From assembly GCF_016801865.2 (NCBI RefSeq), contig NC_068938.1:67555005-67619004 (forward strand): 64,000 nucleotides of DNA. The letters are read 5' to 3'. The notes beneath the pieces were generated by a model. It had not been told where the DNA came from. It saw nothing but the letters and a program-made list of their open reading frames with translations, and ran no database searches. Both the position numbers and the translations under genes were made by a program. Positions 1-10,439 of this stretch are shown piece by piece. The first letter of the stretch is position 1. Each line of letters starts with the position of its first letter. Source of the stretch: Culex pipiens pallens. Its lineage: Eukaryota; Arthropoda; Insecta; Diptera; Culicidae.

Positions 1-2342
1 AAGGCCAACTGCGATCGATTGACCGTGGACACTTGCAAGCGAAAATTGTTAATATTCGTTAAATTATTTTAAAATGAAAATTTTGGAGGAAATATTTAAA
101 TTAATTTAAACGCCAAGCGTCAAAAGCTTTAAAACTGCACCAAAAGTAGTGCATGAATCATTCGAAACAATAACTCTTTCGTGAATTTTTGGTTGGCGCT
201 GAAAAGCGCCATTTTGTTAAATTGCAGCAGAAGTTGATTTTTGTGGCCATCTTCTCGAGCGTCCATCCAAGTCGGCCTTGTTTTTCTCCTTCGACGTCGT
301 TTTGGCAGCAATTTCACGCACACGCTGGCGTGTTTCTACTTCTCGGAGCTCGCTCTTGATTTCCTCCAGTCGTTGATTTTTTTTCCGCTGCTGCTGCTGC
401 TGCTACGATGTTGTCGGTTCGAACGATGACGATGGAATGAAAATCGTTGGCAAAAATGCTGCCTTCACGACTCCACGGCAAAACAAAACAGCCAATCAGA
501 GAGCGGAAAGATTTTTTGCGTGGCCAAGGCCAACTGCGATCGATTGACCGTGGACACTTGCAAGCGAAAATTGTTAATATTCGTTAAATTATTTTAAAAT
601 GAAAATTTTGGAGGAAATATTTAAATTAATTTAAACGCCAAGCGTCAAAAGCTTTAAAACTGCACCAAAAGCAGTGCATGAATCATTTGAAACAATAACT
701 CTTTCGTGAATTTTTCGTTGGCGCTGAAAAGCGCCATTTTGTTAAATTGCAGCAGAAGTAGATTTTTGTGGCCATCTTCTCGAGCGTCCATCCAAGTCGG
801 CCTTGTTTTTCTCCTTCGACGTCGTTTTGGCAGCAATTTCACGCACGCGCTCTTCTTCTCGGAGCTCGCTCTTGATTTCCTCCAGTCGTTGATTTTTTTT
901 CCGCTGCTGCTGCTGCTGCTACGATGTTGTCGGTTCGAACGATGACGATGGAATGAAAATCGTTGGCAAAAATGCTGCCTTCACGACTCCACGGCAAAAC
1001 AAAACAGCCAATCAGAGAGCGGAAAGATTTTTTGCGTGGGTCAAAGCACGCGCTTGCTTGTTCAAGGCCAACTGCGGTCGATTGACCGTGGACACATGCA
1101 AGCGAAAATTGCTAATATTCGTAAAAAAAATTGAAAATGAAAATTTTGGAGGAAATATTTAAATTAATTTAAACGCCAAGCGTCAAAAGCTTTAAAACTG
1201 CACCAAAAGTAGTGCATGAATCATTCGAAACAATAACTCTTTCGTGATTTTTTCGTTGGCGCTGAAAAGCGCCATTTTGTTAAATTGCAGCAGAAGTTGA
1301 TTTTTGTGACCATCTTCTCGAGCGTCCATCCAAGTCGGCCTTGTTTTTCTCCTTCGACGTCGTTTTGGCAGCAATTTCACGCACACGCTGGCGTGTTTCT
1401 TCTTCTCGGAGCTCGCTCTTGATTTCCTCCAGTCGTTGATTTTTTTTCCGCTGCTGCTGCTGCTGCTACGATGTTGTCGGTTCGAACGATGACGATGGAA
1501 TGAAAATCGTTGGCAAAAATGCTGCCTTCACGACTCCACGGCAAAACAAAACAGCCAATCAGAGAGCGGAAAGATTTTTTGCGTGGCCAAGGCCAACTGC
1601 GATCGATTGACCGTGGACACTTGCAAGCGAAAATTGTTAATATTCGTTAAATTATTTTAAAATGAAAATTTTGGAGGAAATATTTAAATTAATTTAAACG
1701 CCAAGCGTCAAAAGCTTTAAAACTGCACCAAAAGCAGTGCATGAATCATTTGAAACAATAACTCTTTCGTGAATTTTTCGTTGGCGCTGAAAAGCGCCAT
1801 TTTGTTAAATTGCAGCAGAAGTAGATTTTTGTGGCCATCTTCTCGAGCGTCCATCCAAGTCGGCCTTGTTTTTCTCCTTCGACGTCGTTTTGGCAGCAAT
1901 TTCACGCACGCGCTCTTCTTCTCGGAGCTCGCTCTTGATTTCCTCCAGTCGTTGATTTTTTTTCCGCTGCTGCTGCTGCTGCTACGATGTTGTCGGTTCG
2001 AACGATGACGATGGAATGAAAATCGTTGGCAAAAATGCTGCCTTCACGACTCCACGGCAAAACAAAACAGCCAATCAGAGAGCGGAAAGATTTTTTGCGT
2101 GGGTCAAAGCACGCGCTTGCTTGTTCAAGGCCAACTGCGATCGATTGACCGTGGACACTTGCAAGCGAAAATTGCTAATATTCGTTAAATTTTTTTAAAA
2201 TGAAAATTTTGGAGGAAATATTTAAATTAATTTAAACGCCAAGCGTCAAAAGCTTTAAAACTGCACCAAAAGTAGTGCATGAATCATTCGAAACAATAAC
2301 TCTTTCGTGATTTTTTCGTTGGCGCTGAAAAGCGCCATTTTG

Positions 2343-2609
2343 TTAAATTGCAGCAGAAGTTGATTTTTGTGACCATCTTCTCGAGCGTCCATCCAAGTCG
2401 GCCTTGTTTTTCTCCTTCGACGTCGTTTTGGCAGCAATTTCACGCACACGCTGGCGTGTTTCTTCTTCTCGGAGCTCGCTCTTGATTTCCTCCAGTCGTT
2501 GATTTTTTTTTTCCGCTGCTGCTGCTGCTGCTACGATGTTGTCGGTTCGAACGATGACGATGGAATGAAAATCGTTGGCAAAAATGCTGCCTTCACGACT
2601 CCACGGCAA
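2343..2609 (-). CDS. Putative 88-residue protein ending at a histone-type stem-loop
   Basis: One of the few array units in which the reading frame is unbroken from an ATG through a poly-alanine run (about residues 27-32) into a Glu/Arg/Lys-rich predicted helix (QRLEEIKSELREEE) and a basic tail, stopping six bases before the stem-loop at 2321-2336. Stop-then-stem-loop order is that of histone mRNAs. Compared with 5018-5272 it has three extra codons (TRQ), an in-frame indel. Most other units are thrown out of frame by length changes in the T-run after the alanine codons. No family is recognised and no signal or membrane segment is visible. It may be a real small basic protein or an accidental frame. 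Confidence 0.35.
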   Translation of the reverse strand: MPWSREGSIFANDFHSIVIVRTDNIVAAAAAAEKKNQRLEEIKSELREEETRQRVREIAAKTTSKEKNKADLDGRSRRWSQKSTSAAI

Positions 2610-5017
2610 AACAAAACAGCCAATCAGAGAGCGGAAAGATTTTTTGCGTGGCCAAGGCCAACTGCGATCGATTGACCGTGGACACTTGCAAGCGAAAATT
2701 GCTAATATTCGTTAATTTTTTTTAAATGAAAATTTTGGAGGAAATATTTAAATTAATTTAAACGCCAAGCGTCAAAAGCTTTAAAACTGCACCAAAAGCA
2801 GTGCATGAATCATTCGAAACAATAACTCTTTCGTGATTTTTTCGTTGGCGCTGAAAAGCGCCATTTTGTTAAATTGCAGCAGAAGTTGATTTTTGTGACC
2901 ATCTTCTCGAGCGTCCATCCAAGTAGGCCTTGTTTTTCTCATTCGACGTCGTTTTGGCAGCAATTTCACGCACACGCTGGCGTGTTTCTTCTTCTCGGAG
3001 CTCGCTCTTGATTTCCTCCAGTCGTTCATTTTTTTTCCGCTGCTGCTGCTGCTGCTACGATGTTGTCGGTTCGAACGATGACGATGGAATGAAAATCGTT
3101 GGCAAAAATGCTGCCTTCACGACTCCACGGCAAAACAAAACAGCCAATCAGAGAGTGGAAAAATTTTTTGCGTAGGTCGAAGCACGCGCTTGCTTAATCA
3201 AGGCCAACTGCGATCGATTGACCGTGGACACTTGCAAGCGAAAATTGCTAATATTCGTTAAATTTTTTTAAAATGAAAATATTGGAGGAAATATTTTAAT
3301 TAATTTAAACGCCAAGCGTCAAAAGCTTTAAAACTGCACCAAAAGCAGTGCATGAATCATTCGAAACAATAACTCTCTCGTGAATTTTTCGTTGGCGCTG
3401 AAAAGCGCCATTTTGTTAAATTGCAGCAGAAGTTGATTTTTGTGGCCATCTTCTCGAGCGTCCATCCAAGTCGGCCTTGTTTTTCTCCTTCGACGTCGTT
3501 TTGGCAGCAATTTCACGCACACGCTCTTCTTCTCGGAGCTCGCTCTTGATTTCCTCCAGTCGTTGATTTTTTCCGCTGCTGCTGCTGCTGCTGCTACGAT
3601 GTTGTCGGTTCGAACGATGACGATGGAATGAAAATCGTTGGCAAAAATGCTGCCTTCACGACTCCACGGCAAAACAAAACAGCCAATCAGAGAGTGGAAA
3701 GATTTTTTGCGTGGGTCAAAGCACGCGCTTGCTTGTTCAAGGCCAACTGCGATCGATTGACCGTGGACACTTGCAAGCGAAAATTGTTAATATTCGTTAA
3801 ATTATTTTAAAATGAAAATTTTGGAGGAAATATTTAAATTAATTTAAACGCCAAGCGTCAAAAGCTTTAAAACTGCACCAAAAGTAGTGCATGAATCATT
3901 CGAAACAATAACTCTTTCGTGAATTTTTGGTTGGCGCTGAAAAGCGCCATTTTGTTAAATTGCAGCAGAAGTTGATTTTTGTGGCCATCTTCTCGAGCGT
4001 CCATCCAAGTCGGCCTTGTTTTTCTCCTTCGACGTCGTTTTGGCAGCAATTTCACGCACACGCTGGCGTGTTTCTACTTCTCGGAGCTCGCTCTTGATTT
4101 CCTCCAGTCGTTGATTTTTTTTCCGCTGCTGCTGCTGCTGCTACGATGTTGTCGGTTCGAACGATGACGATGGAATGAAATTCGTTGGCAAAAATGCTGC
4201 CTTCACGACTCCACGGCAAAACAAAACAGCCAATCAGAGAGCGGAAAGATTTTTTGCGTGGCCAAGGCCAACTGCGATCGATTGACCGTGGACACTTGCA
4301 AGCGAAAATTGTTAATATTCGTTAAATTATTTTAAAATGAAAATTTTGGAGGAAATATTTAAATTAATTTAAACGCCAAGCGTCAAAAGCTTTAAAACTG
4401 CACCAAAAGCAGTGCATGAATCATTTGAAACAATAACTCTTTCGTGAATTTTTCGTTGGCGCTGAAAAGCGCCATTTTGTTAAATTGCAGCAGAAGTAGA
4501 TTTTTGTGGCCATCTTCTCGAGCGTCCATCCAAGTCGGCCTTGTTTTTCTCCTTCGACGTCGTTTTGGCAGCAATTTCACGCACGCGCTCTTCTTCTCGG
4601 AGCTCGCTCTTGATTTCCTCCAGTCGTTGATTTTTTTTCCGCTGCTGCTGCTGCTGCTACGATGTTGTCGGTTCGAACGATGACGATGGAATGAAAATCG
4701 TTGGCAAAAATGCTGCCTTCACGACTCCACGGCAAAACAAAACAGCCAATCAGAGAGCGGAAAGATTTTTTGCGTGGGTCAAAGCACGCGCTTGCTTGTT
4801 CAAGGCCAACTGCGGTCGATTGACCGTGGACACATGCAAGCGAAAATTGCTAATATTCGTAAAAAAAATTTAAAATGAAAATTTTGGAGGAAATATTTAA
4901 ATTAATTTAAACGCCAAGCGTCAAAAGCTTTAAAACTGCACCAAAAGCAGTGCATGAATCATTTGAAACAATAACTCTTTCGTGAATTTTTCGTTGGCGC
5001 TGAAAAGCGCCATTTTG

Positions 5018-5272
5018 TTAAATTGCAGCAGAAGTTGATTTTTGTGGCCATCTTCTCGAGCGTCCATCCAAGTCGGCCTTGTTTTTCTCCTTCGACGTCG
5101 TTTTGGCAGCAATTTCACGCACACGCTCTTCTTCTCGGAGCTCGCTCTTGATTTCCTCCAGTCGTTGATTTTTTTCCGCTGCTGCTGCTGCTGCTACGAT
5201 GTTGTCGGTTCGAACGATGACGATGGAATGAAAATCGTTGGCAAAAATGCTGCCTTCACGACTCCACGGCAA
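5018..5272 (-). CDS. Putative 84-residue protein, second open array copy
   Basis: Same product as the copy at 2343-2609, lacking the TRQ insertion. It starts MPWSREGSIF, has six alanines near residue 27, then the charged helix and a Ser/Lys/Thr-rich end, and stops six bases before the stem-loop at 4996-5011. The inverted CCAAT word (ATTGGC) lies just upstream of the ATG, where a promoter element could sit; no TATA box is obvious. The neighbouring copy at 5555 runs into the unrelated 5800 flank and gains a different N-terminus. Coding status unproven. Confidence 0.35.
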   Translation of the reverse strand: MPWSREGSIFANDFHSIVIVRTDNIVAAAAAAEKNQRLEEIKSELREEERVREIAAKTTSKEKNKADLDGRSRRWPQKSTSAAI

Positions 5273-5799
5273 AACAAAACAGCCAATCAGAGAGCGGAAA
5301 GATTTTTTGCGTGGGTCAAAGCACGCGCTTGCTTGTTCAAGGCCAACTGCTATCGATTGACCGTGGACACTTGCAAGCGAAAATTGCTAATATTCGTTAA
5401 ATTATTTTAAAATGAAAATTTTGGAGGAAATATTTAAATTAATTTAAACGCCAAGCGTCAAAAGCTTTAAAACTGCACCAAAAGCAGTGCATGAATCATT
5501 TGAAACAATAACTCTTTCGTGAATTTTTCGTTGGCGCTGAAAAGCGCCATTTTGTTAAATTGCAGCAGAAGTTGATTTTTGTGGCCATCTTCTCGAGCGT
5601 CCATCCAAGTAGGCCTTGTTTTTCTCCTTCGACGTCGTTTTGGCAGCAATTTCACGCACACGCTCTTCTTCTTGGAGCTCGCTCTTGATTTCCTCCAGTC
5701 GTTGATTTTTTTCCGCTGCTGCTGCTGCTGCTACGATGTTGTCGGTTCGAACGATGACGATGGAATGAAAATCGTTGGCAAAAATGCTGCCTTTACGAC

Positions 5800-5966
5800 T
5801 TCCCATTCCCACCAGTGCATCAAAAAGCGAATGACGTAGGAATGGGATAACCGGCGCAAAGGGGCGGGACATCCGTCTCCATTCTAAGCCAATATAAGCC
5901 CGCTTGGTCAACCCTGGGAAATCATTTCAATCATTTCGCATTTCGCAATCATCAATCATTTCGCAT
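5800..5966 (+). promoter_or_regulatory. Promoter-like segment at the array edge
   Basis: Where the last array unit breaks off, the sequence has a TGACGTAG word (about 5830), a GGGGCGGGAC GC-box-like word (about 5860), a TATA-like AATATAAG at 5891-5898 and then reiterated ATCATTTCGCA words (5931-5966), which look like a 5' leader. No recognisable protein follows: the longest frame (5904-6272) matches nothing I know. It may be a promoter cut off from its gene. Confidence 0.3.
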
Positions 5967-6867
5967 AATTCAACAAAATTACTTAATTTTAAAAGCTTTT
6001 CTGCTAAGTTCTTTGTCATACTGGTCATGTGTAACATAACCACCTGCACCTTTTTCGTTCCAAGACCCTCCCTCGCACACAACGCCACGAATCCATTCAC
6101 TTTTCAGCGAATCGTTCATGTTTCGATGTACAGAAATAGAGACAGTAATCATACGCGCATTGAACTGCTTGGGAACGACGCACAGCACGAAGAGCTTGGA
6201 CTTTTGAAGGTTGTCCAGCGTAGATTTCTTCTCACTCACTGTAGACTTCTTGTACCGCACTTAAAAACATGAATGCATTGTGGCGCGATCTGGGCAGAGT
6301 TCTGAGCTGTGGCCTCTGACTTTTTGGAGGTTCGCGAAATACTACATTAGTGACTTTGATTATTTTTGCTCACAGCCAATTTGTCCATTTTCTGGTGTGA
6401 TTACTTCTTGATTTGCATGGGAAACCAATCTAGAGAGCGGTTCGTCGCTTCATCGAAGTCTCGCGCACGTCCTTGAGCCTGGAAGCACCTTTGAGTCGCG
6501 TCCAAAGTTGTTCTTCCCATTGTGTAAGAGTCCTTCCACTCTATTTTACCTGGCAGATTGAGGAAAAAAGAACAACCTAAAAGAACTGGCCGGTTTGGAA
6601 GGTCGCAGGAAATGGAAGAATCGAATCACCAAGTTTTGTTCGACGATGGTTTTGATTTGAATGAGCGGCGACATGGATTTCTATCGAACTTGGTTCGTGC
6701 GCGCGAGCAGTGGTTATCCGTAAAATTAGAACGTGTTTTAGTTGTTGAAAGAATGCGCAAATTTCAAGGTATTCGCGAAGATGAGTTTTGGTTGGGGATG
6801 CAAATGATCTTTTTAAATAAAACATGATTGGTGTTTTTAAACGATTTTAGTTTCTAAAAAAATAAAA

Positions 6868-7843
6868 AACTTAAAACTAAAAACTAAAAACTAAAAACTA
6901 AAAACTAAAAACTAAAAACTAAAAACTAAAAACTAAAAACTAAAAACTAAAAACTAAAAACTAAAAACTAAAAACTAAAAACTAAAAACTAAAAACTAAA
7001 AACTAAAAACTAAAAACTAAAAACTAAAAACTAAAAACTAAAAACTAAAAACTAAAAACTAAAAACTAAAAACTAAAAACTAAAAACTAAAAACTAAAAA
7101 CTAAAAACTAAAAACTAAAAACTAAAAACTAAAAACTAAAAACTAAAAACTAAAAACTAAAAACTAAAAACTAAAAACTAAAAACTAAAAACTAAAAACT
7201 AAAAACTAAAAACTAAAAACTAAAAACTAAAAACTAAAAACTAAAAACTAAAAACTAAAAACTAAAAAACTAAAAACTAAAAACTAAAAACTAAAAACTA
7301 AAAACTAAAAACTAAAAACTAAAAACTAAAAACTAAAAACTAAAAACTAAAAACTAAAAACTAAAAACTAAAAACTAAAAACTAAAAACTAAAAACTAAA
7401 AACTAAAAACTAAAAACTAAAAACTAAAAACTAAAAACTAAAAACTAAAAACTAAAAACTAAAAACTAAAAACTAAAAACTAAAAACTAAAAACTAAAAA
7501 CTAAAAACTAAAAACTAAAAACTAAAAACTAAAAACTAAAAACTAAAAACTAAAAACTAAAAACTAAAAACTAAAAACTCAAAACTAAAAACTAAAAACT
7601 AAAAACTAAAAACTAAAAACTAAAAACTAAAAACTAAAAACTAAAAACTAAAAACTAAAAACTAAAAACTAAAAACTAAAAACTAAAAACTAAAAACTAA
7701 AAACTAAAAACTAAAAACTAAAAACTAAAAACTAAAAACTAAAAACTAAAAACTAAAAACTAAAAACTAAAAACTAAAAACTAAAAACTAAAAACTAAAA
7801 ACTAAAAACTAAAAACTAAAAACTAAAAACTAAAAACTAAAAA
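6868..7843. repeat. Heptanucleotide array (CTAAAAA)n
   Basis: Around 139 copies of CTAAAAA, nearly perfect: an extra A near 7267 and an A-to-C change near 7580 are the only variants seen. It follows a short AT-rich stretch containing AATAAAA (about 6820) and runs directly into the next array. Such homogeneity suggests recent expansion or ongoing homogenisation; assembly length may not be reliable. Confidence 0.98.
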
Positions 7844-8776
7844 CATAAAACATAAAACATAAAACATAAAACATAAAACATAAAACATAAAACATAAAAC
7901 ATAAAACATAAAACATAAAACATAAAACATAAAACATAAAACATAAAACATAAAACATAAAACATAAAACATAAAACATAAAACATAAAACATAAAACAT
8001 AAAACATAAAACATAAAACATAAAACATAAAACATAAAACATAAAACATAAAAAATAAAACATAAAACATAAAACATAAAACATAAAACATAAAACATAA
8101 AACATAAAACATAAAACATAAAACATAAAACATAAAACATAAAACATAAAACATAAAACATAAAACATAAACCATAAAACATAAAACATAAAACATAAAA
8201 CATAAAACATAAAACATAAAACATAAAACATAAAACATAAAACATAAAACATAAAACATAAAACATAAAACATAAAACATAAAACATAAAACATAAAAAA
8301 TAAAACATAAAACATAAAACATAAAACATAAAACATAAAACATAAAACATAAAACATAAAACATAAAACATAAAACATAAAACATAAAACATAAAACATA
8401 AAACATAAAACATAAAACATAAAACATAAAACATAAAACATAAAACATAAAACATAAAACATAAAACATAAAACATAAAACATAAAACATAAAAAATAAA
8501 ACATAAAACATAAAACATAAAACATAAAACATAAAACATAAAACATAAAACATAAAACATAAAACATAAAACATAAAACATAAAACATAAAACATAAAAC
8601 ATAAAACATAAAACATAAAACATAAAACATAAAACATAAAACATAAAACATAAAACATAAAACATAAAACATAAAACATAAAACATAAAACATAAAACAT
8701 AAAACATAAAACATAAAACATAAAACATAAAACATAAAACATAAAACATAAAACATAAAACATAAAACATAAAACA
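7844..8776. repeat. Heptanucleotide array (CATAAAA)n
   Basis: About 133 copies of CATAAAA. The variant with C changed to A occurs at 8054, 8299 and 8495, and A to C at 8172. Because 7 is not a multiple of 3 and the minus-strand word has no stop, all three minus frames are open over the whole array and spell the same seven residues (MFYVLCF) repeatedly; the apparent 315-342 residue proteins are therefore artefacts. Confidence 0.98.
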
Positions 8777-10080
8777 ATAGTAACCTTCAAAATCCAGTAT
8801 CCTGCGTATGAAGTGCCGTATGATTAATGTTTGTAAAATTGGAACAGTCATAAAATCTTTGTTCCATTATATTTGTTATGTTTTTTTTTTTAACTTAAAA
8901 TCATAGAATTCGCTCATTACCGTTGATTGATGATCTACACTTCAAGCTAAACAAGGACAGCAGATTTTTGTAAAAGCTTATGCAATAATAATTATATTTT
9001 TTTGTTATTTATTGTTTTTGGGATTTTAAATGAACCACAATTTTAATTAAATGTGATTAAAATTAAAAAAGTTTCGTTATAACATCTTTCTATAATTATG
9101 TTTTTTATTTGACATGACCACAAAAGTTTAAACATTTCTTTGAATCTGTCTTTAAAATACAAGAAATGAAAATAAATAAAATGATACCAATCTGGGTGCA
9201 GAATAGTGGTTCGCATAACGGCCTCAATTTTGAACTGTCAAAGTGGAACCAATTGACTGTTCGCCAAAAGTAGAGAGTATTATTATCGTTGTTTTTTTTT
9301 TTGCAAGAATGAAAAATGTGTGGCTTCTGAGGACTTGGAGATGAAGTCAACAAATCATAAAAAAGAAAACGAGATGGTCATTTTTAATAATTATGAATGG
9401 CTGTATCCACCTAAAAGCTATATTTATTGTTTGATTTTGTTTGAAAACCTGGTTTAGTGATAATCTTCTCTGATTGTTGGATCAGCTTCGCTAGATTTAG
9501 CGATGTTTTTTCGCTGGACCAGGAAGAGCTGTGGGATTCTTAAATCAGCCATGGAATTTATCTGGGACATCGCAGAATGACACCCTTCGCCGCAGTTCTT
9601 CGTCATCCGTAAAAAAGAAAAACCTCTTCTAACCGATCCAAACTTGAAAACACACAATTTTCCATCCAAAAATGTCAAAAACTAGACAAAATAAGACATA
9701 TATACTATTGATTATAAAACAGCTCATTTAATAGTAAGAAAAAAGTCATGCTTGTGCTTGAACAGCCTCCTACTTTGTAGATGTAAACAAAGTGGGATCA
9801 TTCGATAATCACGTTACGCATTCTCTCTATTCATCACCCAGATACCAATCTATGTAAAATTTTGCAAATGTTTATGTTTAGCTTTGACTCCTGTCTTAAA
9901 TTGTTTCTTTCGTCCTAATTTGCTCCAGATGCCGGTGTAATATTGTCCCAGGAATTCCCGGGATGGAAGTACTAATCCTATGATATTCAACAATTTCCTT
10001 AGATCAGTGCATTAAAATAACAGCATTTATCAAAAAATTCACCCGCAAAGCATTTTTGGTAATAAAAATAGTTTTCCATT
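8777..10080. other. AT-rich intergenic stretch
   Basis: No gene, RNA gene or clear repeat boundary was recognised. Short frames on the minus strand (9105-9353, 9454-9678) show no domain features. Confidence 0.5.
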
Positions 10081-10180
10081 TACACAGAAAAAAACAATTC
10101 CCGTAATCGTGAATTCGGTTCGTGAATTTTATTCAATTTATTCATGAGAAATTCATCGAGAATTTACTTTTTTCCGTGTA
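10081..10180. mobile_element. 100-base MITE with TACACAGAAAAAAA ends
   Basis: Starts TACACAGAAAAAAAC and ends TTTTTTCCGTGTA. The first 34 bases match one end of the MITE at 31348-31518 (shared CAATTCCCGTAATCGTGAAT), so both belong to one family. Inner arms carry GTGAATT / AATTCA words. Confidence 0.7.
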
Positions 10181-10439
10181 GGATCTTGTCGAAGACACGA
10201 GCCACGAGTTGTTGAGTAAATATCTGGATAATCTCACGATATTTGAAGTGTCACATGGCCCATTTATGTTATTTTGCTTGATTTATTTATTTTCTGAAGC
10301 ACATTCCAGTTAAAGTAAATCAAGGTCATGTGAACTGATTGCAACTTCATTATATTGACCCATTAATTAACTTAAACGAACTGAATTAATGTTAACATGT
10401 CAAAACTAATCGAATTAATTTATGCCAAAATAAAAAAAA

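Larger units (their letters stand above)
195..5548 (-). promoter_or_regulatory. Eleven histone-mRNA-type 3' stem-loops with U7-like downstream element
   Basis: On the minus strand every unit reads AACAAAAT, then GGCGCTTTTCAGCGCC, then AAC. This is a six-base-pair stem with a TTTC loop, matching the replication-dependent histone stem-loop, including the A/C-rich flanks. Copies lie at 195-210, 720-735, 1258-1273, 1783-1798, 2321-2336, 2847-2862, 3394-3409, 3933-3948, 4458-4473, 4996-5011 and 5533-5548, and all eleven are identical. About 13 bases further downstream is CACGAAAGAG, resembling the purine-rich histone downstream element that pairs with U7 snRNA; only the unit near 3376 differs. Known biology: SLBP and U7 snRNP direct cleavage of non-polyadenylated histone mRNAs here. 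That these copies are used is an inference. Confidence 0.85.
1..5792 (-). repeat. Tandem array of ~525-546 base units with histone-type 3' ends
   Basis: About eleven head-to-tail units. The marker AAGGCCAACTGC falls at 1, 526, 1064, 1589, 2127, 2654, 3200, 3739, 4264, 4802 and 5339, giving periods of 525-546. Two subtypes exist: short units lack a segment between the TTTTTTGCG tract and AAGGCC, long units carry GGTCAAAGCACGCGC there. Each unit holds a CCAAT word (GCCAATCAGAGAG), a CTG/CAG run that would encode poly-alanine on the minus strand, an acidic/basic helical coding-like stretch and a histone-type stem-loop. The array enters the window already repeating and breaks off at about 5792 inside a unit. 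It does not encode any core histone or H1 that I recognise. It could be a tandem gene family, a decayed histone-locus derivative or a satellite that captured a histone 3' end. Confidence 0.93.

Noticed and set aside
129..5661. Array frames reading LLPKRRRRRKTRPTWMDAREDGHKN through the stem-loop
   Set aside because: They translate across the histone-type stem-loop, which should lie in the 3' untranslated part; the alternative frame stops just before it.
5979..6260. Minus-strand frame considered as a diverged histone H3 fragment
   Set aside because: A few short matches such as RYKKST were seen but the order and the core residues of H3 do not follow.
6558..6827. 89-codon plus-strand frame followed by AATAAA
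   Set aside because: No recognisable domain, no splice or promoter context, and an antisense frame of equal length.
6868..7843. Telomere-type repeat
   Set aside because: CTAAAAA/TTTTTAG lacks the G-rich strand typical of telomerase repeats, and mosquitoes are not known to use such a word.
7823..8851. Three overlapping minus-strand frames of 315-342 codons spelling MFYVLCF repeats
   Set aside because: A 7-base tandem repeat without stop words is open in all frames of that strand; this is arithmetic, not coding.
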